From Chitinophagaceae bacterium (lineage in GTDB: Bacteria > Bacteroidota > Bacteroidia > Chitinophagales > Chitinophagaceae), in the NCBI GenBank assembly GCA_016720565.1, contig JADKKJ010000011.1, positions 1,178,001 through 1,242,000 on the forward strand: a DNA stretch of 64,000 nt. The letters are read 5' to 3'. The number at the start of each line of letters is the position of its first letter. Position 1 is the first letter of the stretch. The position numbers and the translations under genes are program-made. Under the pieces are notes generated by a model, which worked only from the letters and a program-made list of their open reading frames with translations, did no database searches and was not told where the DNA came from. This document shows, one piece after another, positions 1-9,017 of the stretch.

Positions 1-1629
1 CAAACACTTAATTTAAATCCGGCACCAGCGGTTGGTACTGTGATACCGGTGATCGTTGAACCTTATCCCGGATTCGGTTGCAGGGATACATTATACGCAA
101 CCATAGATATTGCAACTCCTCCACCAGCAAATGCAGGACCTGATAAAATAATTTGTAATGGACAATCTGTTCAGATCGGAAGTCCGCCATTAGCTGGGTT
201 TAATTATAGCTGGACACCCTCGGCCTATGTATCCAATCCAACCATAGCAGATCCCATCGCCACACCACCGGATACCAATCCCCTGGAATACATTGTGGAA
301 ATGAAGGACCTGGTAACGAATTGCCTGTCAAAGGACACGGTTGTGGTATCCACCGAATCAGTGGATAAAACAAGCCAGTTCATTGGACCAAGAGAAGTTT
401 GTTTTGGTGAACCGGGACCAACATTGAATGTCAGTAATTCTGTTACAGGAGTTCAATGGATGGAAGTGAATACAGGTCCTATTCCCGGCCAGACCGGTAT
501 GAGTTTCTCGCCAATTATTAGCGGCACTTATTATGCGGTGGTTACCCAGGGTAGTTGCATAGATTCAACCAACAAAGAATTATATACTGTTCATCCACTA
601 CCGGTTGCTTCTTTTACCATGGGCAGGGATACAGGATGTGTTAAGATCAGCAATTTCAATTTCACCAATACCAGCAGTAGTCCGGATAATGCCAGCATGA
701 CCTATGTATGGACCTTCAGTGATGGTGTTACTGAGACAGTAACCGATGCTACCCGCACCTTTAATAATGTTGGATTGTATGATGTGCATTTAATGGCCAC
801 TACCGAATTTGGCTGTAAGGATATTTCAGGTAACCAGGTTTTCCGTGTCATGCCCCAGGGTAAACCTAATTTCAGTTTTGATTCCATTTGTACTGGTCGG
901 CCCGTTAGCTTTAGAAACCTGAGCCAGGAAAATGGTTCGGTAAAGGTCAACTATGTCTGGGATTTTAATAATGGCGGTCCATTGGTAAATGTAAAAGATC
1001 CTTTACCTGTTGTGTATAATAATACGCCGGGGAAATATGACGTTACGTTGAAAATGACCACCCTGGGTTGCGAGATCGATACGCAAAAAGTGATACATAC
1101 CGTTCAGGTAAACCGTCAGGCACCTGGGATCAAATACCATGATTTTGTGGTACCTGCAGCCACCACCAAATTCATTCACGCAAGAGATACGGTAGGTAGT
1201 TTTTATAACTGGCGACCAAAGATCAATCTAAGTCACTACGATAGCCGGTATACTGAAGTCAACACTAATGATGATGTTACCTACTATATTGATATAGCTG
1301 ACAACCACACTTGCGTAACTACAGATACATTGAATGTACTTGTACTGAAGAAGCCGGGATTCTATCTGCCTTCCGGTTTTACACCCAATGGCGATGGACT
1401 GAATGATGTGGTTAGGCCTTACCTGGTTGGTATGAAGGGATTATCTAGCTTCTCCGTATTTAATCGTTGGGGTAACCTGATCTATTATACCGAAAAATAC
1501 GGGGATGGTTGGGATGGTAAGAGCCAAAATGTATTGCAGGCGTCCGGCGTTTATATTTGGGTACTTCGTTTTTATGATGCCACCAATACGCTGGTGACAG
1601 AAAAAGGCACCATTTCCCTGATCCGATGA
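1..1629 (+). CDS. T9SS type B sorting-domain protein with PKD domains (5' partial)
   Basis: This is the C-terminal 542 codons of a large surface or secreted protein. The frame is open from base 1, so the ATG at 40 is only an internal Met. Counting from that Met, two PKD-like domains lie at about residues 187-272 and 276-357, with YVWTFSDG and YVWDFNNG cores. The last 90 residues (about 440-529) form the gliding-motility-associated type B C-terminal domain: FTPNGDGLND, FNRWGNLIY, GWDG and a final beta strand. This domain is known to direct Bacteroidota cargo through the type IX secretion system. Ligand or function is unknown because the N-terminus lies outside the window. Its TGA abuts the stop codon of the convergent ABC gene within TGATCA. 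Confidence 0.9.
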   Translation, partial: QTLNLNPAPAVGTVIPVIVEPYPGFGCRDTLYATIDIATPPPANAGPDKIICNGQSVQIGSPPLAGFNYSWTPSAYVSNPTIADPIATPPDTNPLEYIVEMKDLVTNCLSKDTVVVSTESVDKTSQFIGPREVCFGEPGPTLNVSNSVTGVQWMEVNTGPIPGQTGMSFSPIISGTYYAVVTQGSCIDSTNKELYTVHPLPVASFTMGRDTGCVKISNFNFTNTSSSPDNASMTYVWTFSDGVTETVTDATRTFNNVGLYDVHLMATTEFGCKDISGNQVFRVMPQGKPNFSFDSICTGRPVSFRNLSQENGSVKVNYVWDFNNGGPLVNVKDPLPVVYNNTPGKYDVTLKMTTLGCEIDTQKVIHTVQVNRQAPGIKYHDFVVPAATTKFIHARDTVGSFYNWRPKINLSHYDSRYTEVNTNDDVTYYIDIADNHTCVTTDTLNVLVLKKPGFYLPSGFTPNGDGLNDVVRPYLVGMKGLSSFSVFNRWGNLIYYTEKYGDGWDGKSQNVLQASGVYIWVLRFYDATNTLVTEKGTISLIR

Positions 1630-2343
1630 TCAATTGGTATGCGTCAGTTTCCGGAAGATCTCTTCCAGGCTGTCAGTTTGAAATTGCCCGCGCAGCCCAG
1701 GCAGGGTATTATCTGCCACCAGCACTCCTTTATTAATGATGATCACACGGTCGCAGATCGCTTCCACTTCCTGTAGGATATGGGAGGAAAATAATACGGT
1801 CTTGTCCTTTCCCTGGGCTTTGATCACTTCCCTGATCTCAATGATCTGGTTTGGATCGAGGCCTGAAGTAGGTTCATCCAGTATCAGCACTTCGGGATCA
1901 TGAATAAGCGCCGCGGCCAGTCCAACCCTTTGTTTATATCCTTTTGATAACTGTCCGATCTTTTTCCTGCTTTCCAGTTCCAGTCCCGTAAGCATTATCA
2001 CATTTTCAATACGGGTCTTCTTCTGAGGCACCTGGTGTACTTCCGCTAAAAAATCCAGGTACTCTTTTATGTACATATCATAATACAGGGCATTCAGCTC
2101 CGGCAGATAACCGATCTTTTTTTTAATTTCAAGCGGTTCATCGTTTACATTGATCCCACAAATATGTGCTTCACCGCCATTGCTGTGTATATAGCCGGTG
2201 ATGATCTTCATAGTGGTTGATTTGCCCGCGCCATTGGGCCCGAGAAACCCCACGATCTCGCCTTTGTTTACACGGAAAGAGATATGGTTCACAGCTTTTT
2301 GGTCCCCATAGATCTTTACCAGTTCTTTTACCTCGATGGACAT
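1630..2343 (-). CDS. gldA: GldA-like ABC transporter ATP-binding protein
   Basis: A 237-residue cytoplasmic ATPase subunit. It shows Walker A GPNGAGKST, a signature LSKGYKQR, Walker B LILDEPTSGLDP and a switch His in SSHIL. The N-terminus MSIEVKELVKIYG is typical of GldA, the ATPase linked to gliding motility in Flavobacterium. The frame stays open to 2403, but family alignment favours the Met at 2343. A near-consensus promoter box (TTAATTTG, 2348-2355) lies 4 nt before it, which also argues against the longer start. GldA is usually about 300 residues, so this copy is short at the C-terminus and could be a general ABC-2 type ATPase. No gldF/gldG permease genes are adjacent. Confidence 0.8.
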   Translation of the reverse strand: MSIEVKELVKIYGDQKAVNHISFRVNKGEIVGFLGPNGAGKSTTMKIITGYIHSNGGEAHICGINVNDEPLEIKKKIGYLPELNALYYDMYIKEYLDFLAEVHQVPQKKTRIENVIMLTGLELESRKKIGQLSKGYKQRVGLAAALIHDPEVLILDEPTSGLDPNQIIEIREVIKAQGKDKTVLFSSHILQEVEAICDRVIIINKGVLVADNTLPGLRGQFQTDSLEEIFRKLTHTN

Positions 2344-2347
2344 ACCG

Positions 2348-2355
2348 CAAATTAA
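2348..2355 (-). promoter_or_regulatory. near-consensus -7 box, 4 nt before gldA ATG
   Basis: TTAATTTG on the minus strand, one mismatch to TAnnTTTG, 4 nt before the Met at 2343. Confidence 0.4.
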
Positions 2356-2401
2356 GGAATTGTAAGAGTGAAAATGTGTAATAGTTGTTATTTTCACCTC
2401 C

Positions 2402-3667
2402 ATGAATACGCTGATCGCCCTGCTATTTGTTTTAGGATATGCCAGTATTGTGCTGGAACATCCTTTGAGAATTAATAAAGCCGCTACGGCCCTTCTAACC
2501 GGAGTACTTTGCTGGTCGGTTTTTGCGCTGATGCAGTCGGAGCAGGTTAGCGAGCCATTGTTCCATCACCTGGCAGAGATATCCTCTATACTTTTTTTCC
2601 TGCTGGGAGCCATGGTCGTGGTGGAACTCATCGACCTGCATGATGGGTTCGTGGTGCTAACAGATATTATAAACACCAGGAGCCTTAAAAAACTGGTTGT
2701 ACTGATCGCAATACTTACATTTTTTCTTTCGGCTGTGCTTGATAATCTTACCACCACCATTGTAATGGTTTCCCTGGTACGAAAACTGATTCCGGAAAAA
2801 AAGGATCGCCTGCTTTTTGTCGGACTGATCGTTATCTCTGCGAATGCGGGCGGGGCCTGGAGTCCTATAGGGGATGTAACCACCACTATGTTGTGGATGG
2901 GAAACCAGGTCACTACGTTAAATATCATTTTCAAAACCTTTATTCCTTCCCTGGTAAGCTGTCTCATTCCCGTTTTACTGATCAGGTCGCAGGTTAAGGG
3001 AGAGGCCGAAAGGCTGGTGACAACAGAAGAATTGCGCACCACCCCCATGGAAAGAAAAGTTGTTTTCTTCCTGGGACTTGCCTGCCTTCTTTTTGTTCCT
3101 GTTTTTAAAATGGTTACCCATCTTCCTCCCTATATGGGCATATTATTCGGATTGGGACTGATGTGGGTGGTGACGGAATTAATGCATCGCGAAAAACACG
3201 AGGAGGAAAAGGGGATACTTTCCGTTAATCATGCCATTCGAAAAATAGATACACCCGGCATACTTTTTTTCCTGGGTATCCTGCTTAGTGTGGCTGCCCT
3301 GGAGTCAACAGGTATTCTTAAAAGCCTGTCCACGGCGCTTGATTCAACAATTGGAAGTATCAGTATCATTTCCCTGATAACCGGATTGCTTTCCGCTATC
3401 GTTGACAATGTGCCGCTGGTAGCAGCAGCCCAGGGTATGTATGGGTTGGAGACCTACCCCACCGACCATTTTTTCTGGGAATTCCTTGCATATTGTGCCG
3501 GAACCGGCGGCAGTATCCTGATAATAGGCTCTGCCGCCGGCGTGGCCGCAATGGGTATTGAAAAGATCAGCTTCTTCGACTATTTAAAACGAATAGGCTG
3601 GATCGCGCTGATCGGTTATTTTGCCGGAGCGGTAGTCTTTTTATTGCAACAGCGATTATTTCACTGA
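2402..3667 (+). CDS. nhaD: NhaD-type sodium:proton antiporter
   Basis: A 421-residue polytopic inner-membrane protein of the ion transporter superfamily. The internal repeats carry the conserved stretches FFLGAMVVVELID, LDNLTTTIVM, SANAGGAWSPIGDVTTTMLW, and in the second half SAIVDNVPLVAA and GTGGSILIIGSAAGVAAMG, all typical of NhaD. It would exchange Na+ (or Li+) for protons and help pH and salt homeostasis. It is divergent from gldA with a 58-bp spacer. Its stop meets the carbonic anhydrase stop at TGATCA (3665-3670), so a pH-related neighbourhood (antiporter, bicarbonate transporter, carbonic anhydrase) is suggested but unproven. Confidence 0.9.
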   Translation: MNTLIALLFVLGYASIVLEHPLRINKAATALLTGVLCWSVFALMQSEQVSEPLFHHLAEISSILFFLLGAMVVVELIDLHDGFVVLTDIINTRSLKKLVVLIAILTFFLSAVLDNLTTTIVMVSLVRKLIPEKKDRLLFVGLIVISANAGGAWSPIGDVTTTMLWMGNQVTTLNIIFKTFIPSLVSCLIPVLLIRSQVKGEAERLVTTEELRTTPMERKVVFFLGLACLLFVPVFKMVTHLPPYMGILFGLGLMWVVTELMHREKHEEEKGILSVNHAIRKIDTPGILFFLGILLSVAALESTGILKSLSTALDSTIGSISIISLITGLLSAIVDNVPLVAAAQGMYGLETYPTDHFFWEFLAYCAGTGGSILIIGSAAGVAAMGIEKISFFDYLKRIGWIALIGYFAGAVVFLLQQRLFH

Positions 3668-4303
3668 TCAGAGATCGTCATACGTGTAAATATCATCGAT
3701 CCTGGTTCCTGCCTTCATCTCGCAAACTGGATTGATCAATCCATCCTTCAATCCATATACCCATCCATGCAGGTCGGGTCGCTGTTCATGTTTCCAGGCT
3801 TTTTGGATGATGGAGGTCTTTGCCAGGTTGAAGATCTGCTCCTTCACATTGAGTTCAACCAGGCGATCTGTTTTTAATTCCCCGTCTGTAATGGAAGCCA
3901 GTTCCTGGCTATGTATACGGCAAACATCTTTGATATTACGCAACCACATATTCAGCACGGCTTTAAAATCATGATTGGTAAGTGCGGCTTTTATACCACC
4001 ACAACCATAGTGCCCGCAAACGATCACGTGTTTAACTTTTAAATGGTTCACGGCATAATCCAGTACGGCCAGCAGGTTCACATCGGTATTGATCACGAGG
4101 TTGGCAACATTCCGGTGAACGAAGATCTCACCGGGCTGGGTACCTGTGATCTCATTGGCAGGCACACGGCTGTCACTGCATCCGATCCAAAGGAATTCGG
4201 GTGTTTGAAGTTGCGCCAGGCGATCGAAGTATTCCGGGTCATCGGCTACTTTTTCATTGGCCCAGGCCTTATTCTCTAATAATAATTTTTGATATGATTG
4301 CAT
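3668..4303 (-). CDS. can: beta-class carbonic anhydrase
   Basis: A 211-residue cytoplasmic zinc enzyme that interconverts CO2 and bicarbonate. The beta-class metal site is intact: Cys42-x-Asp44-x-Arg46 in CSDSR, then His98 and Cys101 in HYGCGG. Length is normal. It starts 25 bp after the end of the SulP transporter gene on the same strand, so the two are probably co-transcribed. This pairing, a SulP permease with a carbonic anhydrase, is a recurring arrangement for bicarbonate handling. No promoter is evident in the 25-bp gap. Confidence 0.93.
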   Translation of the reverse strand: MQSYQKLLLENKAWANEKVADDPEYFDRLAQLQTPEFLWIGCSDSRVPANEITGTQPGEIFVHRNVANLVINTDVNLLAVLDYAVNHLKVKHVIVCGHYGCGGIKAALTNHDFKAVLNMWLRNIKDVCRIHSQELASITDGELKTDRLVELNVKEQIFNLAKTSIIQKAWKHEQRPDLHGWVYGLKDGLINPVCEMKAGTRIDDIYTYDDL

Positions 4304-4328
4304 GTTGTAAAATTAATTGGTTTTTAAA

Positions 4329-5864
4329 TTACAGGAGTTGCTTTCCTTTCCACTCCACTTTTATTCCCTCCAGGGGAGCATGTAGCATAAAATCCTTCAC
4401 CGTTTCCAGTATATCGCTGTCAATAAAATCAGCCCTGGAAGCATCGATCAGTACATAGGAGTTGGCGGGGATCTTTTCGAGACGGCTTTTTACCAATGGC
4501 TTGTTCAGGAAAGATACATCTTTACGAAAACGGAACAGGTATTTATTGCCATCATTCACCACCATTACCGCCGTTCGGAAATTACTTCTTACAATGAAGA
4601 AAATGCCCACAGCTATTCCTATAAGTACTCCCTTCAGCAGGTCGGTAAACAGGATGGCCGTTATGGTCATAACAAATGGCAGGAACTGGTCCCATCCTTT
4701 TTTATAAAAATGGATGAATAAAGATGGTTTGGCCAGTTTATAACCGGTAAGTATCAGAATGGCAGCAAGCGCCGCCTTAGGAATATGGTTCAGCAATACA
4801 GGGATGAATGCCACGCAAAGCAGCAGGAGTATGCCATGATAGATGGTTGACATCTTGGTTCGTGCCCCGGCGCTTACATTAGCGGAAGACCGTACGATCA
4901 CACTGGTGACCGGCAGGCCACCCAGCATTCCGGAAACGATATTTCCCAAACCCTGTGCTTTTAATTCCCTGTTGGTAGGGGTTACCCGCTGGTAAGGATC
5001 CAGGTCGTCAACGGCTTCAATGCTTAACAGGCTTTCTAAACTTGCCACCAGGGCCAGCGTGATAGCCGTGAACAATACTTCCTTGTCAAGGAAATATTGC
5101 CAGTCAGGCAAAGTGAAAAATGAAAAGAACTCACGGGCAGAATTCGCCACCGGCAGGCTCACCATATGCTGTGGATCGATACTATGATCGGCGGCATTGG
5201 CCCTGATGATCTCATGTATACCCACACCCAGTAACACTACAAGCAGGGGCGCAGGGATCATTTTGATGAATCCTTTTTTATTGGCCACCCATTTTTCCCA
5301 GCCTAAAAAAAACAGGATACAGGCGAAGCCCACGAGCGCCGCCGCGGGGGTGATATATTTCACCGCCTTAAAGATCTCGCTGAAGGTATTTTCCTTATCG
5401 GCCTGCATAAAACTGGTATCCCCTTCAAAGTCGGTATCATATCCTATCAGGTGGGGCAATTGTTTTAAAATAAGGATCAATCCAATGGCGGCCAGCATTC
5501 CTTTTATTACACTGCCGGGAACATAATCACCGATCACTCCCGCTTTTAATATGCCGAACATGATCTGCAGCATTCCGGCATAGACCACCGCCACCAGGAA
5601 TGCTTCATAAGAAGGAAGAGCAGTGATGGCTGCGGCTACAATGGCCGTAAGACCAGCTGCAGGACCACTAACACTTAAATGCGAGCGGCTGAATAGTCCT
5701 ACCACAATGCCTCCAACTATGCCGGCAATGATACCACTGAACAGTGGAGCATTGGATGCCAGCGCCACGCCAAGGCAAAGAGGAAGGGCAACAAGGAATA
5801 CAACAATGGATGCGGGTAGGTCGGCCGGAATACTTTTTATATAATCTTTTGCACGAGGTGCCAT
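4329..5864 (-). CDS. SulP family anion (probably bicarbonate) transporter
   Basis: A 511-residue inner-membrane permease with about a dozen hydrophobic segments and a C-terminal STAS-like segment (around VLIDASRADFIDSDIL). It matches the SLC26/SulP family, which carries sulfate, bicarbonate or other anions. The start at 5864 (MAPRAKDYIKSIPADLPAS) matches family N-termini; a longer frame reaches 5939 but encodes an aromatic-rich, unlikely extension. The next gene, 25 bp downstream, is carbonic anhydrase, so bicarbonate or carbonate is the likely substrate by context. It follows the export cassette after 68 bp, and I cannot tell whether it has its own promoter. Confidence 0.88.
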   Translation of the reverse strand: MAPRAKDYIKSIPADLPASIVVFLVALPLCLGVALASNAPLFSGIIAGIVGGIVVGLFSRSHLSVSGPAAGLTAIVAAAITALPSYEAFLVAVVYAGMLQIMFGILKAGVIGDYVPGSVIKGMLAAIGLILILKQLPHLIGYDTDFEGDTSFMQADKENTFSEIFKAVKYITPAAALVGFACILFFLGWEKWVANKKGFIKMIPAPLLVVLLGVGIHEIIRANAADHSIDPQHMVSLPVANSAREFFSFFTLPDWQYFLDKEVLFTAITLALVASLESLLSIEAVDDLDPYQRVTPTNRELKAQGLGNIVSGMLGGLPVTSVIVRSSANVSAGARTKMSTIYHGILLLLCVAFIPVLLNHIPKAALAAILILTGYKLAKPSLFIHFYKKGWDQFLPFVMTITAILFTDLLKGVLIGIAVGIFFIVRSNFRTAVMVVNDGNKYLFRFRKDVSFLNKPLVKSRLEKIPANSYVLIDASRADFIDSDILETVKDFMLHAPLEGIKVEWKGKQLL

Positions 5865-5932
5865 AATTTCTAGTTGGAAATGATAATAATGATCCGCTGG
5901 CCGGAGCCAGGGATAGAAAAAATAAATAGAGA

Positions 5933-6256
5933 TCAGCACTTATCGGGAGGAGGAGAGAAATATTCCAGCGTATGTACAGGAAGCCTGTCGGCCGGATGAT
6001 GATACCAGCAGGAAGCGGATAAAAGATCAGGCCTGAAAGATGCCTCCTCATGATGAAGATATTCTTCATTGAGATTTACCTGCGGATTCTTTTCTTCGGT
6101 GGTATTTGTAAGCGGATTAGTTGAATCATCCGATCTGTCCCTGGTTTGGGCATAGGCTTTTTTAGCCCTGGCCACATAGGGAAGACATACGGTAAGCCAG
6201 CCCAGTGATAAAAACATAAGCAGGCAGGCCCCATTGCGCAGTAAGGATATGTTCAT
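5933..6256 (-). CDS. small secreted or membrane-anchored protein, tail PPPDKC
   Basis: A 107-residue protein with an N-terminal hydrophobic segment (GACLLMFLSLGWLTVCLPYVA) followed by a polar, low-complexity middle and a distinctive tail with ADRL, then HTLEYFSPPPDKC at the end. Start chosen at the Met before NISLLRNG because the longer frame (to 6313) would overlap tolC. It is the last gene of the ABC-HlyD-TolC cassette, 37 bp after tolC. Its tail resembles that of the first gene of the cassette (LEIPGLPPDFC), which suggests paralogues. I do not recognise a named family. It could be an exported substrate or a periplasmic accessory of the exporter. Confidence 0.6.
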   Translation of the reverse strand: MNISLLRNGACLLMFLSLGWLTVCLPYVARAKKAYAQTRDRSDDSTNPLTNTTEEKNPQVNLNEEYLHHEEASFRPDLLSASCWYHHPADRLPVHTLEYFSPPPDKC

Positions 6257-6293
6257 CCAGCGGAACATGTTTGCAAATATAGGAACGAAAGCC

Positions 6294-7700
6294 TTAAGGT
6301 GTCGAAGTACCAAGGCTGCCGATCGACCAGAGAAGTTTATAACCGGTAAAAGAAAATTTATTCTTTAATTCCTGTAATTTTTGCCTGGCCTCCAGTGATT
6401 TATTTTCCCGTGCATTCACGAGGAACAGTGAACTTTCCCCATTACGCAGCCTGGATTCCTCGGCTCTTTGCAACGCTATAAAATTGTTCAGCGTTTGCTG
6501 CTGCAGTTCTACCTGCCGTCGAAGCGTCTGCCATTCATTGTATATGGAGCGGATCTTCATTTGGATCATCACCTGTTTATTATCCTGTTGTAAACGCGTT
6601 TCCAGTATTTTTAATTTAGCCTTCCTGTATTCGGCCCTTCCTTTTGATAATCTAAGCGGAATACCCAGGCTAAGTCCATATTGAAAATTATTCCCAAACA
6701 GGGGGCCACTGTCGGCGCCCAGTATATTAAACCCTTTTCCCAATTGATTATACTGGAAACGTGCCTCAGGTAATAATTCCTGGAACTTCCATTTTTTTTC
6801 TACTTCAAGCGCCTTTAATTTAAAAGGGTATTGCATTAGTTCAGGATGCTGAAGTGTTGACAGTTCCAGCAGGGAAGAAAGGGGATCATTCAGCCTTTCC
6901 AGCAAAACAGTTTCATTGGCGGGAACCAGGCTGCTGTCAAGATCAACCGGTTCCTGGTTATCATTCCATAAAAATGAGGATAATTCATACCGGTTATTCT
7001 GAAATTCCATCTGTGCCTGGTTAAATTGCAATTCCAGCTGCTGTAATTGTGTAATGGCTTCTACCGTATCGATCGCTGCGCGGTCACCTAATCGATAACC
7101 TGTTTTTACCCATTCCACCCGCTGACGATTGATCACTAATGCGTCTTCAAGGATCTTACAGACCTGGAATTGCTGTGACCAGTTCCAGTAAACCCGGAGA
7201 GCCTCCATTAAAATATCATTCAGCAAAGCTTTTCTTTCATATTCACTTGCCTGCCGGTAGATCTGCGCTGTGCGAAGCATGGCCCTTCTTTTATCCATCA
7301 GCAGGTCTTTTGCAAGTGGAACTGAAATTCCCCAGAAATTACTGGAACCGCGGGTATCTTCCGGATCTGTTTTTGCACCCGAAAGATAGGAGGTGCCCGC
7401 GCTGATCTCCACGCCTCCCCAGGTGGGGATCTCCAGTTTTGGCCGGTTGTAATAATAGTACATGTCTGTACCGAAACTTTTCTGGCCTGTTTCATTTCGC
7501 AGTTGGGGATCAAAATTTCCACGGGCTGCCAGTACTTCCGCCTTTGCCTTATCTACTATCAGGTCGGCCTGTTTTGCAATAGGATGATTTTTCTTAACCA
7601 GTTCGATCAGCTGTTCTGCACTAAAACCCTTCACCTGTCCGTATACTGTTGTGGCAAATCCAAAAATTATCAGGACAGCTAAATAAAATGCGCGCTTCAT
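6294..7700 (-). CDS. TolC family outer-membrane channel protein
   Basis: A 468-residue outer-membrane efflux protein. It has a signal peptide ending near ATTVYGQ, then two long helical repeats typical of TolC, including an N-terminal stretch starting AEQLIELVKKNHP and C-terminal coiled-coil helices rich in Gln, Leu and Arg. It would form the trimeric exit duct for the ABC/HlyD pair encoded just upstream. Its ATG overlaps the HlyD stop by 4 bp (7697-7700), so expression is likely translationally coupled. Confidence 0.9.
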   Translation of the reverse strand: MKRAFYLAVLIIFGFATTVYGQVKGFSAEQLIELVKKNHPIAKQADLIVDKAKAEVLAARGNFDPQLRNETGQKSFGTDMYYYYNRPKLEIPTWGGVEISAGTSYLSGAKTDPEDTRGSSNFWGISVPLAKDLLMDKRRAMLRTAQIYRQASEYERKALLNDILMEALRVYWNWSQQFQVCKILEDALVINRQRVEWVKTGYRLGDRAAIDTVEAITQLQQLELQFNQAQMEFQNNRYELSSFLWNDNQEPVDLDSSLVPANETVLLERLNDPLSSLLELSTLQHPELMQYPFKLKALEVEKKWKFQELLPEARFQYNQLGKGFNILGADSGPLFGNNFQYGLSLGIPLRLSKGRAEYRKAKLKILETRLQQDNKQVMIQMKIRSIYNEWQTLRRQVELQQQTLNNFIALQRAEESRLRNGESSLFLVNARENKSLEARQKLQELKNKFSFTGYKLLWSIGSLGTSTP

Positions 7701-9007
7701 GATTTTTGTTTTTTCGTTTCCACTTTTTTGTAATGATCCGGAGGAAATCCATTGATGTTACGCCATAGCTCGTACCAAACGGGTACATCCTTTAATAGAA
7801 TGATCCCATTTGAACCGGTGCCCACTTTTAATTCTTTGGGCCAGGGCCGGTCTGAAGGATCTTCTTTTACCAGTACCCTGAATTTCCCATTGCTGCTTAC
7901 GGTAGTTTCCACGGCGGAGACCTCACCTCCGAATGTACCGGAAGAGGCTTCGGGCCATCCACTGAAAACAATTGCGGGAAATCCATCGAATAAGAAACGG
8001 AGCTTTTGCCCTTTCTCTACCAATGGAAGATCAACAGGGCGTACAAAAAGTTCAACAGCCAGTTCAGCCTTATCGGGCACGATCTCCGCGATCATCTCGC
8101 CTTCTTTTACGATCTCACCAATTCCCGCTTTTTGCGCTTTCACTACCTGTCCGCTCTGAGGAGCGATCAGCGTATACATGCCATTCCGTATAGTATAACT
8201 GGCATATAAGTTTTGAAGTTTTGCAATATCAGCCCTCCCCGTTGCGATCTGTGACAATGATTGAAACTGGTCTCCCTCCGCCTTGGAAACTTTTTCTAAA
8301 TTTTCCTGCTTAAGAGCACTGATCTCTATCTGGGCAATGGTCAGATCCTGCCTGCTATTGGCCCATTTATTATCAGCGCTTATTTTTTTAGCACTGGCCT
8401 GCTGATAAACCAGGTTCCTTGTTTCCAGCAAGGTAAGCGACACCAGCCCGCTGTCATAGAGAGCCCGCTGCCGGTCAAATTGAAGTTTAGCAATGCGCAG
8501 GTCATTGGCTGCAGCCACCGCATCGGCGCTATCGCCCTGAATTTTTAATTGCAGCTGGCGGATCTTATTGGTAAGCTGTTCAAGTTTCAATCCCAGTCCT
8601 GAATTAAGCGCATTGATCTGTCCTTTTGTAGCGTTGACTTTATTCGCATAATAATCCACTGATAATTCTTTTCCCGCCAGCTGTTCTTTTGTTCTTTCCA
8701 GCAGCGCAGGATCCAGGTAATCAACTTTTACTTCGGTAAGCTGGATCAGGGTATCGCCTGCTTTTACAAAATCACCTTCCTTCACATACCATTTCATCAC
8801 TTTACCGCCAATAACGGTATTGATCTCCTGGGGTCGCTGGTCCTGGTAAAGGGTCGTAACCATGCCGGAGGCACGGATATTCTGTGTCCAGGGAAGAAAA
8901 ATAAAAATGCCCATACCCAGCAACAGGAAATAGATCCATTTGCTGACACTTGTTTTTTTGCCGATCTCATAAATATGGGAATATGACCGGAATGTATACT
9001 GGCTCAT
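7697..9007 (-). CDS. HlyD family periplasmic adaptor (membrane fusion protein)
   Basis: A 436-residue inner-membrane-anchored adaptor. It has a short cytoplasmic N-terminus, one TM segment (WIYFLLLGMGIFIFLPW), a biotinyl-lipoyl-like half motif (GGKVMKWYVKEGDFVKAGDTLIQL), a long coiled-coil hairpin of about 200 residues, the second lipoyl half (LIAPQSGQVVKAQKAGIGEIVKEGEMI) and a beta-barrel domain. The start at 9007 (MSQYTFRSYSHIYEIGKK) is chosen because the longer frame to 9088 would overlap the ABC gene. It bridges the ABC protein (11 bp upstream) and TolC, as in type I secretion or peptide export. Confidence 0.9.
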   Translation of the reverse strand: MSQYTFRSYSHIYEIGKKTSVSKWIYFLLLGMGIFIFLPWTQNIRASGMVTTLYQDQRPQEINTVIGGKVMKWYVKEGDFVKAGDTLIQLTEVKVDYLDPALLERTKEQLAGKELSVDYYANKVNATKGQINALNSGLGLKLEQLTNKIRQLQLKIQGDSADAVAAANDLRIAKLQFDRQRALYDSGLVSLTLLETRNLVYQQASAKKISADNKWANSRQDLTIAQIEISALKQENLEKVSKAEGDQFQSLSQIATGRADIAKLQNLYASYTIRNGMYTLIAPQSGQVVKAQKAGIGEIVKEGEMIAEIVPDKAELAVELFVRPVDLPLVEKGQKLRFLFDGFPAIVFSGWPEASSGTFGGEVSAVETTVSSNGKFRVLVKEDPSDRPWPKELKVGTGSNGIILLKDVPVWYELWRNINGFPPDHYKKVETKKQKS

Positions 9008-9017
9008 AATAATTTTT

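Noticed and set aside
2344..2403. A longer GldA start at 2403
   Set aside because: It would overlap the nhaD start, adds a non-family N-terminus, and would place the start upstream of the candidate promoter box.
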